Assembly (NCBI GenBank): GCA_022447095.1
Contig: JAKUUP010000002.1
Coordinates: 1 to 64,000 of the forward strand
From: Candidatus Thalassarchaeum betae
GTDB taxonomy: Archaea > Thermoplasmatota > Poseidoniia > Poseidoniales > Thalassarchaeaceae
DNA: 64,000 nucleotides
Reading direction: 5' to 3'
A program made the position numbers and the translations under genes. Shown one piece after another: positions 40,706-48,027 of the stretch. Numbering within the stretch: position 1 is the stretch's first letter; every line of letters begins with the position of its first letter. The notes under the pieces were generated by a model. It did not search any database. It was not told the origin of the DNA and saw only the letters and a program-made list of their open reading frames with translations.

Positions 40706-40760
40706 GGGGCTGGGAGACCCTAGTCAGACTTATCTCTAATTCGCAGGTGGCCGAAGCGCT

Positions 40761-40846
40761 GCCGAGATCGCATAGCCCGGTATTGCGGTGGATTCGAAAT
40801 CCACTGTCCATTGGACGCGGGGGTTCAAATCCCTCTCTCGGCGCCA
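40761..40846 (+). tRNA. tRNA-Ser (anticodon CGA)
   Basis: A class II tRNA with acceptor GCCGAGA/TCTCGGC, anticodon stem GTGGA/TCCAC enclosing TTCGAAA (anticodon CGA), a long variable arm, and T arm GGGTTCAAATCCC. The discriminator is G and CCA is encoded. Its 3' end lies 1 base from the stop codon of the convergent nuclease gene. The ORF at 40626-40847 on the minus strand is an artefact of this tRNA. Confidence 0.94.
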
Positions 40847-40847
40847 T

Positions 40848-42689
40848 TCAGAAGTCGGGTACTTCCGATGCTTCGCGCAGGAGTACGAGTCGCCCGCCGG
40901 GGCCTATCCGGACCTGCGGCTGACCGTTGAACTCGCCGATCTCGCCGTTGAGTATAGCTATCTCGTCGCCTCGCGAAACGCCCGCTGCAGCGATCGGGAT
41001 GAACTGCTTGAACGCGACCACGCCTGCAGAGCCAGTCTGGTCAACGATGGTGATTGACCACCTCGTGACGCCGGCACCGTCAGGGAAGGCATTGATCGAC
41101 CATACCCTGCCGATGGCGTTCACCTTGGTCTCGACGTCGACGATGGGTGCCGAGTCGGAGTCTTCTGCTATCTCCACCGATGACTTGGCGTCGAGGTCGA
41201 GGACCACTTCGCCGCGCCAGACCGACGCCATCGCGTTGTCGATCCTGACTCGGCTGCCGTCGCGTATCGAGCGCGTCACATCCGTGGGGCTGCCGTAGCG
41301 TGACGGTTTGACCTTGGCGCGGTCGTAGCCCTCCTGCAGTGTGAACGAGAGGTCGACGGTGCCATCGGCAGCCAGATTCGGACCGCGGAGTCCCGAGACC
41401 TCTCCGACCACATTGACGCGGGTCACTATCTCGCCCAGAGGGGTCACCGGCCATCTGTGCCCGAAGCGGTCTATGCTGCGCTCCAGCGGCAGTTCGAGTT
41501 CGTGCTCGCTGCCCTCGCACACCCCTCTGAGATCACATCGGATGCATCGTGCTCTCGGGTCGGGGTCGACAGGCTTTGCAGAGGGTATGCCGCCTTCGTC
41601 AAAGTAGCGCAATGGGGCAGGCTCAGGGGGGCACTCGTCTATCGATGGGTCGCGCGAGTGTATTTTCAGATAGAGTTCCGACAGCTCCTCAGTGAGGCCT
41701 TCCAACTCCTCCGCACTTGGCCGGGGGACGTCCTTGACCGTACCTGGTCCCAGATACCAGATCTCCAGCGCCTCGACTTCGTCGGCGTGACCGTGGGTCT
41801 CCCACCACAGCCAGCCGTAGAGGCGGAGTTGCTCTATGTAGCCACCTGAGCGGTCGCCCTTTCCTATCGAGGCCTTGAGGTCGATTATCCGGATCTTCCC
41901 GGTCCAGTCGTACACCATGTCGTATTCGCCTTGGAACCACTCGTCGGGATGTGATGTGGTCAGTTTGAACTGCCCAGCATCCGGGTCGACGAACCACGGG
42001 CGTGCGACTTCCCAAGCCTCACACCATGTGATCTCTCCAGAATCGTGGGCGGCAGGATGGACCTCGTTCCAGACTCGCGGGAACCCGTCTGGGGCTGGCC
42101 AGTCGCCTCTCGAGCCGCCTTTGCGCCAATCGGCTAGGCCGGGCCCCCCGCCCGCCTCAATACACGCCTGCACCTGGTCGAGATGGAGCCGTAGGCCGGC
42201 TCTGGTCATCGCGAGTCCTTCATCGGGGTCTGCGGCGTCGGCCGAGCCGACTCGGTTGGGAATGGACTCCCAGTCGAGCACAGCAGCCTCCCAGCAGGCC
42301 TCAAAGTGGACATCGGCCCTCGCCATCGCCCACGCCTCGAGTGAAACGCGGTCAGTGGGCCACTCGTCCTCGGACAGTTCGACCAGTGTCGGAGCGGGCC
42401 ATGCCAACGGGTTGTCGTAGGCTGGCGAGCCGTCTTCCATCAAGGGGGAGGTCATCTCATCGGCGGCATCGGCGGCGACCAGCACGGGGGTGTCCCTGAG
42501 CACTCGGCAGATGCACTCCTCTACTGCGTTGCCACGTATGATCTGCGGAGGGAGGGTGCCCTTCAGGCGCTCCATGTAGGTGTAGTACCAGAGTCTGTTG
42601 CAGGACTTCCAGAGGATGACCTGGGAGGCGGAAAGCCTGCGGTAGGGGTTCACCCCCGCACTCTCAGGATCGCCTCTTCTGACCGGCAC
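40848..42689 (-). CDS. Cas4/RecB-like PD-(D/E)XK nuclease with Fe-S cysteines fused to OB-fold domains
   Basis: The 613-residue protein begins with RLSASQVILWKSCNRLWYYTYMERL, the Cas4/AddB-type opening with its first Fe-S Cys (~30). The nuclease core shows GEYDMVYDWTGKIRIIDLKAS (catalytic Asp and DxK) and the YIEQLRLYGWLWWE motif, then the remaining three cysteines in CIRCDLRGVC (~380-390). The last ~200 residues hold two OB-fold-like segments (EIVTRVNVVGEVSGL... and VETKVNAIGRVWSINAF...WSITIVDQTGSAGVVAF), as in RPA-type single-strand DNA-binding proteins. No cas genes or helicase are nearby, so a repair or recombination role is more likely than CRISPR. Confidence 0.88.
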   Translation of the reverse strand: MPVRRGDPESAGVNPYRRLSASQVILWKSCNRLWYYTYMERLKGTLPPQIIRGNAVEECICRVLRDTPVLVAADAADEMTSPLMEDGSPAYDNPLAWPAPTLVELSEDEWPTDRVSLEAWAMARADVHFEACWEAAVLDWESIPNRVGSADAADPDEGLAMTRAGLRLHLDQVQACIEAGGGPGLADWRKGGSRGDWPAPDGFPRVWNEVHPAAHDSGEITWCEAWEVARPWFVDPDAGQFKLTTSHPDEWFQGEYDMVYDWTGKIRIIDLKASIGKGDRSGGYIEQLRLYGWLWWETHGHADEVEALEIWYLGPGTVKDVPRPSAEELEGLTEELSELYLKIHSRDPSIDECPPEPAPLRYFDEGGIPSAKPVDPDPRARCIRCDLRGVCEGSEHELELPLERSIDRFGHRWPVTPLGEIVTRVNVVGEVSGLRGPNLAADGTVDLSFTLQEGYDRAKVKPSRYGSPTDVTRSIRDGSRVRIDNAMASVWRGEVVLDLDAKSSVEIAEDSDSAPIVDVETKVNAIGRVWSINAFPDGAGVTRWSITIVDQTGSAGVVAFKQFIPIAAAGVSRGDEIAILNGEIGEFNGQPQVRIGPGGRLVLLREASEVPDF

Positions 42690-42737
42690 GGAGAGGTAAC
42701 GAAAGTCGAGGCTCTATGAACCCAACGAGAATGTTCC

Positions 42738-43883
42738 TTACACGCCCTTCTCGTTCAGCCACACGACAGTGACTTCCATCCTCTCGAATGTAGGTGTCAC
42801 CTCAATCATCGCCACCGGCGCATCGATGTCTTCTGCAATAGTCTCCGCTACCACTAGGGGAATCTCGATTCGTCCGTTCTCGGCATCCCAGAGCATGAAT
42901 CTACGCGGCAGGTCGGTCTGCTCGGTAATCTCATCGATCCAAGCGGCCTGATCCGCCTCAGAGGAGTAGATTGCCCCAAACATCAGAGTCGCGTCCTCTG
43001 TCAGCGTCTCGTGCGGGGCGATGGTCGCCTCCCCCCTCCTGAGGAATCGTCGGCGAAGCTGTCCGGCGTCCTTGTAGACGGCGGTGCAGAACTTGAGGTG
43101 GTACCCGTATGGTTCGCGCGTTCGGCCGTCTAGAGGGTCATCCTCGCCACGCTCTGCGGCCATGGTCCTGTCACGCATCGCCAAAGCCAGTTCTGCGGAA
43201 CCGGCGGCACCGGCGGTGATCTCGGTAGAGAGGTTGAATCCTCGCAACTCCATGTTGTCGATGTTGCCGACGGTGATCTCGAGCTCGTTCAGATTGAGGA
43301 ACGAGATGTCGAAGTCGCGGAGCGTCTCGAGCAATTCGAACAGTTCTGACTCCTTGTCCGGTTCGCATGGAAGCTCGACTCCGGTGAATATTCCCGCAGC
43401 CGAGCAGGCTGTGATGGTCTCGCGGTACTGTTCCGCTTCGAGGTCTAGGAAGTGGAAGCGGATCTCGTCGAGTCCTGCCTCGGCGAACTCGTAGGCCAAC
43501 TCGGGTCGGAACGGGATGCTAGTGTACATGTGCAAGTGGAATCCAGTGCCGAACTCGGCCTTCAGCCTCCTGATCCCCTCCAGAGTGCGCTCGCGGGCCA
43601 TCAGCGGGTCGCCGCCGGTGATTCCGGCACCCGTTGCGCGCATCGCCCGAGCCTCCTCGATGACCTCGTCGAAGTCATCGCATTGGCGCTCGTTGGCGAA
43701 CATGTGGTCGATGTCGCGGCGTGTCTCAGACAGAGGACAGTAGTCGCATCGCCAATGGCAGTTCCCGGTGACGAAAAGCACCAACTTGCTGCCCATCTGG
43801 CACTGGATACAGCCTTCGGCGTCGGCCTCCTCTGGTGGTTCGTGCAGGTCGGGGGCCTGCGGTAACCTGAGGCTGGTGCTCAT
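42738..43883 (-). CDS. Radical SAM protein, COG2108-like
   Basis: The 381-residue protein has a CxxxCxxC cluster in GNCHWRCDYCPLSETRR (~residues 37-44) and an upstream Cys pair CIQC (~25-28). GAGITGGDPLMARERTLEGI follows, the GGEP-like SAM-binding motif, then a TIM-barrel-like middle. It resembles an archaeal radical SAM group related to pyruvate formate-lyase activating enzyme (COG2108), whose substrate is unknown. Its start overlaps the stop of pdxT by 4 bases, so the two are translationally coupled. Confidence 0.88.
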   Translation of the reverse strand: MSTSLRLPQAPDLHEPPEEADAEGCIQCQMGSKLVLFVTGNCHWRCDYCPLSETRRDIDHMFANERQCDDFDEVIEEARAMRATGAGITGGDPLMARERTLEGIRRLKAEFGTGFHLHMYTSIPFRPELAYEFAEAGLDEIRFHFLDLEAEQYRETITACSAAGIFTGVELPCEPDKESELFELLETLRDFDISFLNLNELEITVGNIDNMELRGFNLSTEITAGAAGSAELALAMRDRTMAAERGEDDPLDGRTREPYGYHLKFCTAVYKDAGQLRRRFLRRGEATIAPHETLTEDATLMFGAIYSSEADQAAWIDEITEQTDLPRRFMLWDAENGRIEIPLVVAETIAEDIDAPVAMIEVTPTFERMEVTVVWLNEKGV

Positions 43884-44485
43884 GCTCTGCTCCTCGCCGC
43901 TGCCGTCTCCAGCAGCCAGCGGTGGAAGCCGATGTCGGCCGACAGTTCAGGATGGAATGTCAGGGCGAGTCTGTTCCCAGTCCTGATTCCAACAATCTCG
44001 TCTCCGTTGCGCGCGGACACCTCAGAGGTCTCGCCGTGTGCTGCGAACCTCGGAGCCCGGATGAACACGCCCGGGAAGTCGCGCCCGAGCAATGAGGTCT
44101 TGAGGGTGGCCTGGAACGAGTCGGCCTGGCTGCCGTACGCGTTGCGGTCGATATCAGCATCGACCAGAGGCGCGCCGCCGTCCTGCGGGTCGGCTAGGAG
44201 TATCGCACCCGCACAGGTCCCCAAGACCGGTCGAGAGTCGTCAGAGCGTATCCACTCAAAGAGAGCCGGGAGGAGCTGTGATGCCGCGTCGTTTCCGGTG
44301 AGTCGCATCGTGGTGGACTCCCCTCCGGGCATTACGATGGCGTGAGGGTCTGCGGCGGCTAGATCAGATGCCTTGCGCAGCTCGTGTATCTCGACTTCGA
44401 TTCCGGACTCATCAGCCGCTCTGCGCAGCGCAGCGATGTGGACGTGTCGAGCCCCCTGCAGCATGACTAGGCCTATGCGAAGCAC
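43880..44485 (-). CDS. pdxT: Glutaminase subunit of pyridoxal 5'-phosphate synthase
   Basis: PdxT frees ammonia from glutamine for PdxS in PLP synthesis. I chose GTG 44485 (VLRIGLVMLQGARHVHI), where family homology begins, over the track start 44590, which lies in the divergent serC gene (201 residues). The class I amidotransferase triad is visible: PGGESTTMRL, the nucleophile Cys in LGTCAGAILLA, and His/Glu in LTFHPELS. pdxS is not in the window. PLP is the cofactor of SerC, encoded divergently, and of the three class V enzymes here. Confidence 0.93.
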   Translation of the reverse strand: MLRIGLVMLQGARHVHIAALRRAADESGIEVEIHELRKASDLAAADPHAIVMPGGESTTMRLTGNDAASQLLPALFEWIRSDDSRPVLGTCAGAILLADPQDGGAPLVDADIDRNAYGSQADSFQATLKTSLLGRDFPGVFIRAPRFAAHGETSEVSARNGDEIVGIRTGNRLALTFHPELSADIGFHRWLLETAAARSRA

Positions 44486-44509
44486 GTCTACCCGTCCGGC
44501 CACCCGAAA

Positions 44510-45658
44510 ATGAACCCTGTCGTGGCCTCCGATGGGCTGAAAGACCCGAAGCGGACGCGACGGAACGTGGAACCAACTGGTCGCATCCACAACTTCGGCG
44601 CTGGACCTGCTGTCCTGCCGCTTGAAGTGGTCGAGGAAGTGGCGGCCACTCTGCCCAACCTGCTCAACAGTGGTTTCGGCCTACTGGAGGTCTCACACCG
44701 AAGCCCCACCTTCCAGAGCGTCATCGACTCTGCTGTGGAACGGATCAGAGGGGTTCTTTCAGTACCCGACGACTACGAAGTGCTGTTCCTCCAAGGAGGT
44801 GCTTCGACCCAGTTCTACATGACTGCACTGAACCTGCTCTCCGAGGGTGAGAAGGCTGACTTCCTAGTAACAGGGGACTGGTCGAAGAAAGCGCTCAAGG
44901 AGGCTGGTCGAGTCGGAGATACAGCAGCAGCATGGGACGATTCTACCAATGGTTTCAGGTCGGTCCCCCAAGATGGCGACTACACCATCCGTGAAGATGC
45001 TGCATACGTCCACTACACTTCGAACAACACCCTCTACGGGACTCAGTACCACCATCTGCCGGAATGCGGAGGCAAACCGAGGGTCGTCGATGCCAGCTCT
45101 GACATCTGCGGCGTACCGATAGACGTGGCAGCGCACGATGTGATCTATGCGGGTGCGCAAAAGAATCTCGGGCCGAGCGGCGTGACTCTCGTCATCCTCT
45201 CACCGTGGGCGATGTCAAGGGCCAAGGAAGGGATTCCGACCATGCTCGACTACAACACCCACATCTCCAAAGGCTCCATGTTCAACACCCCCAATACATT
45301 CGGAATCTACGTACTCGACCGAGTCTTCGCCTGGGTCGAGAGGAACGGCGGCCTAGATGGCGCAATCGAGCGCAATCGAGCCAAGGCCGCTCTTCTTTAC
45401 GGCGAACTGGACCGAAGCGACTTCTGGAGGCCGCACGCCCGTGGGGGCTCGCGCTCGGTGATGAACGTCACTTGGCGGCTTTCCGATGAGGGGCTCGAGA
45501 AATTGTTCCTAGATGAGGCGGGCGCTGCCGGCATGGGCGGCCTCAAGGGCCATCGCAGCGTCGGAGGCATCCGCGCCAGCATGTACAATGGATGTCCGAT
45601 GGAGAGTGTCAGGGCGCTCGTCGGATTCATGCGCGACTTCGAGTCACGACACGGTTGA
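44510..45658 (+). CDS. serC: Phosphoserine aminotransferase
   Basis: SerC makes 3-phosphoserine from phosphohydroxypyruvate. The 382-residue protein shows HNFGAGPAVLPLEVVEEVA, LLEVSHRSPTFQSVID, FLQGGASTQFYMTALNLL, and the PLP lysine in IYAGAQKNLGPSGVTLVIL, ending GGIRASMYNGCPMESVRALVGFM. Only 24 bases separate this start from divergent pdxT; a GTG at 44567 (VEPTGRIHNF) is an alternative start closer to family homology. deoC follows 8 bases after its stop. Confidence 0.96.
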   Translation: MNPVVASDGLKDPKRTRRNVEPTGRIHNFGAGPAVLPLEVVEEVAATLPNLLNSGFGLLEVSHRSPTFQSVIDSAVERIRGVLSVPDDYEVLFLQGGASTQFYMTALNLLSEGEKADFLVTGDWSKKALKEAGRVGDTAAAWDDSTNGFRSVPQDGDYTIREDAAYVHYTSNNTLYGTQYHHLPECGGKPRVVDASSDICGVPIDVAAHDVIYAGAQKNLGPSGVTLVILSPWAMSRAKEGIPTMLDYNTHISKGSMFNTPNTFGIYVLDRVFAWVERNGGLDGAIERNRAKAALLYGELDRSDFWRPHARGGSRSVMNVTWRLSDEGLEKLFLDEAGAAGMGGLKGHRSVGGIRASMYNGCPMESVRALVGFMRDFESRHG

Positions 45659-45666
45659 GTGGTTGG

Positions 45667-46368
45667 ATGGATGCGCGGAGCGTGCTCGACCTGCTCGACT
45701 TGACCTTGCTCGATCATGATGCCAGCGAGGTCGACCTCGATGCGCTGTGCCAGAAGGCAAACACCCACCGCCCGGCCGCAGTGTGCGTGTTCTCTGAGCA
45801 CGTAGCTTATGTCAGGAGTCACCTGGAAGATGGTATCGCACTGGCGGCTGTAGCAGGGGGATTTCCTGTAGGTGATGGCGATCCAAGTGCCGTATCGGAG
45901 TCGATTCGAGTTGCGGTCAAAGCGGGTGCGGATGAGATCGACTGTGTCCTAGAGCCGCGCGAGGGAGAGGACTTTCCCAGCGAGTCTGAGCTCGCTATAC
46001 TGCTCGCCATGCGCGAGGCATCGGCCGGTTGCACGTTGAAGGTCATCATCGAGACTCCACTGCTCGGAGAGAGGAGCATGCGCGCAGTGGCTCGGATGGC
46101 ACTTGCAGCAGGCGCTGAGTTCGTCAAGAGCTGTACCGGCAAGAGAGGAGGGTGCAGCGATGAGGCGGCTGGAATCCTCGCGTTCGAAGTGATGAGGCAT
46201 GGCGTGACGATGGGGGATAGGCGTGGGGTCAAGTTGTCAGGCGGAATTGCGACTAAGAGCGATGTTGAGAGACTGCTCGGTGTCTTACATTCTGAGGACC
46301 CCACCATCGAGGGCCCTACGAGGCTGAGAATCGGTGCCTCGACCTTGCTCGATGACTTAGTGGATTGA
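45667..46368 (+). CDS. deoC: Deoxyribose-phosphate aldolase
   Basis: DeoC cleaves 2-deoxyribose 5-phosphate to glyceraldehyde 3-phosphate and acetaldehyde in nucleoside breakdown. The 233-residue TIM-barrel begins at ATG 45667. It has VCVFSEHVAYV, the Asp of ADEIDCVLE, the Schiff-base lysine region LKVIIETPLL/GAEFVKSCTGK, and the second lysine in GVKLSGGIATKSD. It lies just after serC and is convergent with tRNA-Val, whose CCA end starts 1 base after the stop codon. Confidence 0.94.
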   Translation: MDARSVLDLLDLTLLDHDASEVDLDALCQKANTHRPAAVCVFSEHVAYVRSHLEDGIALAAVAGGFPVGDGDPSAVSESIRVAVKAGADEIDCVLEPREGEDFPSESELAILLAMREASAGCTLKVIIETPLLGERSMRAVARMALAAGAEFVKSCTGKRGGCSDEAAGILAFEVMRHGVTMGDRRGVKLSGGIATKSDVERLLGVLHSEDPTIEGPTRLRIGASTLLDDLVD

Positions 46369-46369
46369 G

Positions 46370-46445
46370 TGGTGGGCTCGGCAGGAATTGAACCTGCGAT
46401 CTTCGCCGTGTGAAGGCGACGTCATAACCCCTAGACCACGAGCCC
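46370..46445 (-). tRNA. tRNA-Val (anticodon CAC)
   Basis: Minus-strand cloverleaf: acceptor GGGCTCG/CGAGCCC, anticodon stem TCGCC/GGCGA with loop TTCACAC (anticodon CAC), T arm GCAGGTTCAATTCCTGC, discriminator A, CCA encoded. Compared with tRNA-Val(TAC) at 18.4 kb, the D and T arms are identical, and the acceptor and anticodon arms differ by compensatory changes. Confidence 0.95.
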
Positions 46446-46541
46446 GTGCCTCGGTGCCAGCCGCGAGTCGGCAATAAGCGTGATGACTCGGTATGGGAGC
46501 AGGACTCCCGCCGGAATCAAAAGTCGGTCCTAGGTCGGCGT

Positions 46542-47990
46542 TCTATGGTAGCGGGTCTGGACTTCGGCGTTCTGCGCCAGAGGGAGACCTGGCAGGCGTT
46601 CGGCGTCGGCGTAGTCCTGTTCTGCATCATCGGGTACTCCTCGCTCAGCCTGTTCGGCCTATCGTCCGCGGCATACGGGGTGTCCGAAGACATCGAGTTG
46701 GTGCCTGACTTCGAAGTCGCCTCGATGAACCGCACCGGCATCGATGATGCCATCGCGGACGATAGCGGTATGGTGCGGCTCTCGAGTCTGAGAGGGAGCG
46801 TCGTCGTCCTTGACTTCATGGCGGTGGACTGCGGCAACTGCCACTACGTTCAGGAGCATATAGAACTGAACCTCGACGCTTGGAGCGGACTCGAGGGCGA
46901 ATACCCGGTGGTGGCCATATCCATCGGTTCTTGGTACGGCTACGAGCCCTTCGAGCGCATCAACGAGACCTTTGGCGGTGCCGATTCCTCCAGACACATG
47001 CGCTGGCCTGTGGTAAATGGGGCCACTGACTCAGTGCTGCTCGAAGACGGGGGAAGAGGGGATCTGGTCGAGTACTACTCAGCGCAGAACCTTCCTCTGG
47101 CGCTGGTGATCGACCATGAGGGATACGTCGTGGCCAAGGAAGGCACCGGGACCCCGTTGGATGGCTGGGAGTCATTCGACTCGGCGATACAGAGGGCCAA
47201 TGGAGGAGAGGCTGAGTCACTGCGGTTCGGCATCGAGAAGGCCGACCGCTCACTAACAGGAGTCTTTGTGATCGGCTTGTTTCTCGGCGTCCTCGTTTAT
47301 TTCTCCCCGTGCGCCTTCCCGGTCCTGCCATCCTACATCGCATACTACCTCAACCTCGGTATGAGGGAGGACGAGCTACGTGAGGCCGGGAAACTCTCCG
47401 GGAGCATGCCCAAACCATTCGAGGTAGGTGGTTATGCCGCTCTGGGACAACTGACCTTCTTCGGGGCGGTCGGTGCGATAATATTCGGACTGGACGGCAT
47501 CATCGACCTGTCTGGCGTGCTGCACGATATCGCTGTGGGAATCGCTTGGCTCCTAGTCATCCTAGGAGGGCTCATGCTGCTCGGTTGGACCTCGCATCTT
47601 CTGTCTTGGGTCCAGGGTATTCTTGACCGCTACCAGACCACCGAGATGGATGAGCAATTCACGCCACGCCGTAACATGTACCTGTGGGGCATCGGCTACA
47701 GCGCGGCCTCTGTGGACTGCACAGCGGCGGCTGTCTTCCCGTTCGTCGCTTGGCTCGCAGTCGTCGGCGGGGGCGCCTTCGCCACTGGGATGGCGGGGCT
47801 CATCCTTTCTGTCACGCTCCTCATGATTGCCGTGACCGTGCTAGTCGGGATGGGACGTCAAGCCATGCTCGACTTCCTACGCCGCTCTACAGGAGTAGTC
47901 AAGGCAACAGGGGCATGGATGATGATGTTCGCCGGAACAGGGCTGCTCATCTACCTGACGCAGCCCGAAATCGTTGCAGGTTTGCTCTGA
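46542..47990 (+). CDS. Thioredoxin domain fused to a DsbD/CcdA-type membrane electron carrier
   Basis: I chose ATG 46542 (MVAGLDFGVLRQRETW), where a coherent protein begins; the track start 46446 lies in the tRNA (482 residues). After an N-terminal helix (~15-40) comes an extracytoplasmic thioredoxin-like domain with CGNC (~96-99). A DsbD/CcdA-type six-helix region follows (~240-480), with the redox Cys in YFSPCAFPVLPSY and the second in AASVDCTAAAVFPF. It would carry reducing power across the membrane to exported thiol proteins, such as the SCO lipoproteins. The domain order is reversed relative to bacterial DsbD, where thioredoxin is C-terminal. Confidence 0.9.
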   Translation, partial: SMVAGLDFGVLRQRETWQAFGVGVVLFCIIGYSSLSLFGLSSAAYGVSEDIELVPDFEVASMNRTGIDDAIADDSGMVRLSSLRGSVVVLDFMAVDCGNCHYVQEHIELNLDAWSGLEGEYPVVAISIGSWYGYEPFERINETFGGADSSRHMRWPVVNGATDSVLLEDGGRGDLVEYYSAQNLPLALVIDHEGYVVAKEGTGTPLDGWESFDSAIQRANGGEAESLRFGIEKADRSLTGVFVIGLFLGVLVYFSPCAFPVLPSYIAYYLNLGMREDELREAGKLSGSMPKPFEVGGYAALGQLTFFGAVGAIIFGLDGIIDLSGVLHDIAVGIAWLLVILGGLMLLGWTSHLLSWVQGILDRYQTTEMDEQFTPRRNMYLWGIGYSAASVDCTAAAVFPFVAWLAVVGGGAFATGMAGLILSVTLLMIAVTVLVGMGRQAMLDFLRRSTGVVKATGAWMMMFAGTGLLIYLTQPEIVAGLL

Positions 47991-48027
47991 GCAGAAATCA
48001 AGTACCATCAGCGGTGCGCGCGAATCA

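Noticed and set aside
40626-40847. Minus-strand ORF MAPREGFEPP...
   Set aside because: It is the translated reverse complement of tRNA-Ser(CGA), a well-known annotation artefact.
40848-42689. Cas4-like nuclease as evidence of a CRISPR locus
   Set aside because: No repeat-spacer array and no cas1, cas2 or effector genes are present; the OB-fold tail fits a repair protein better.
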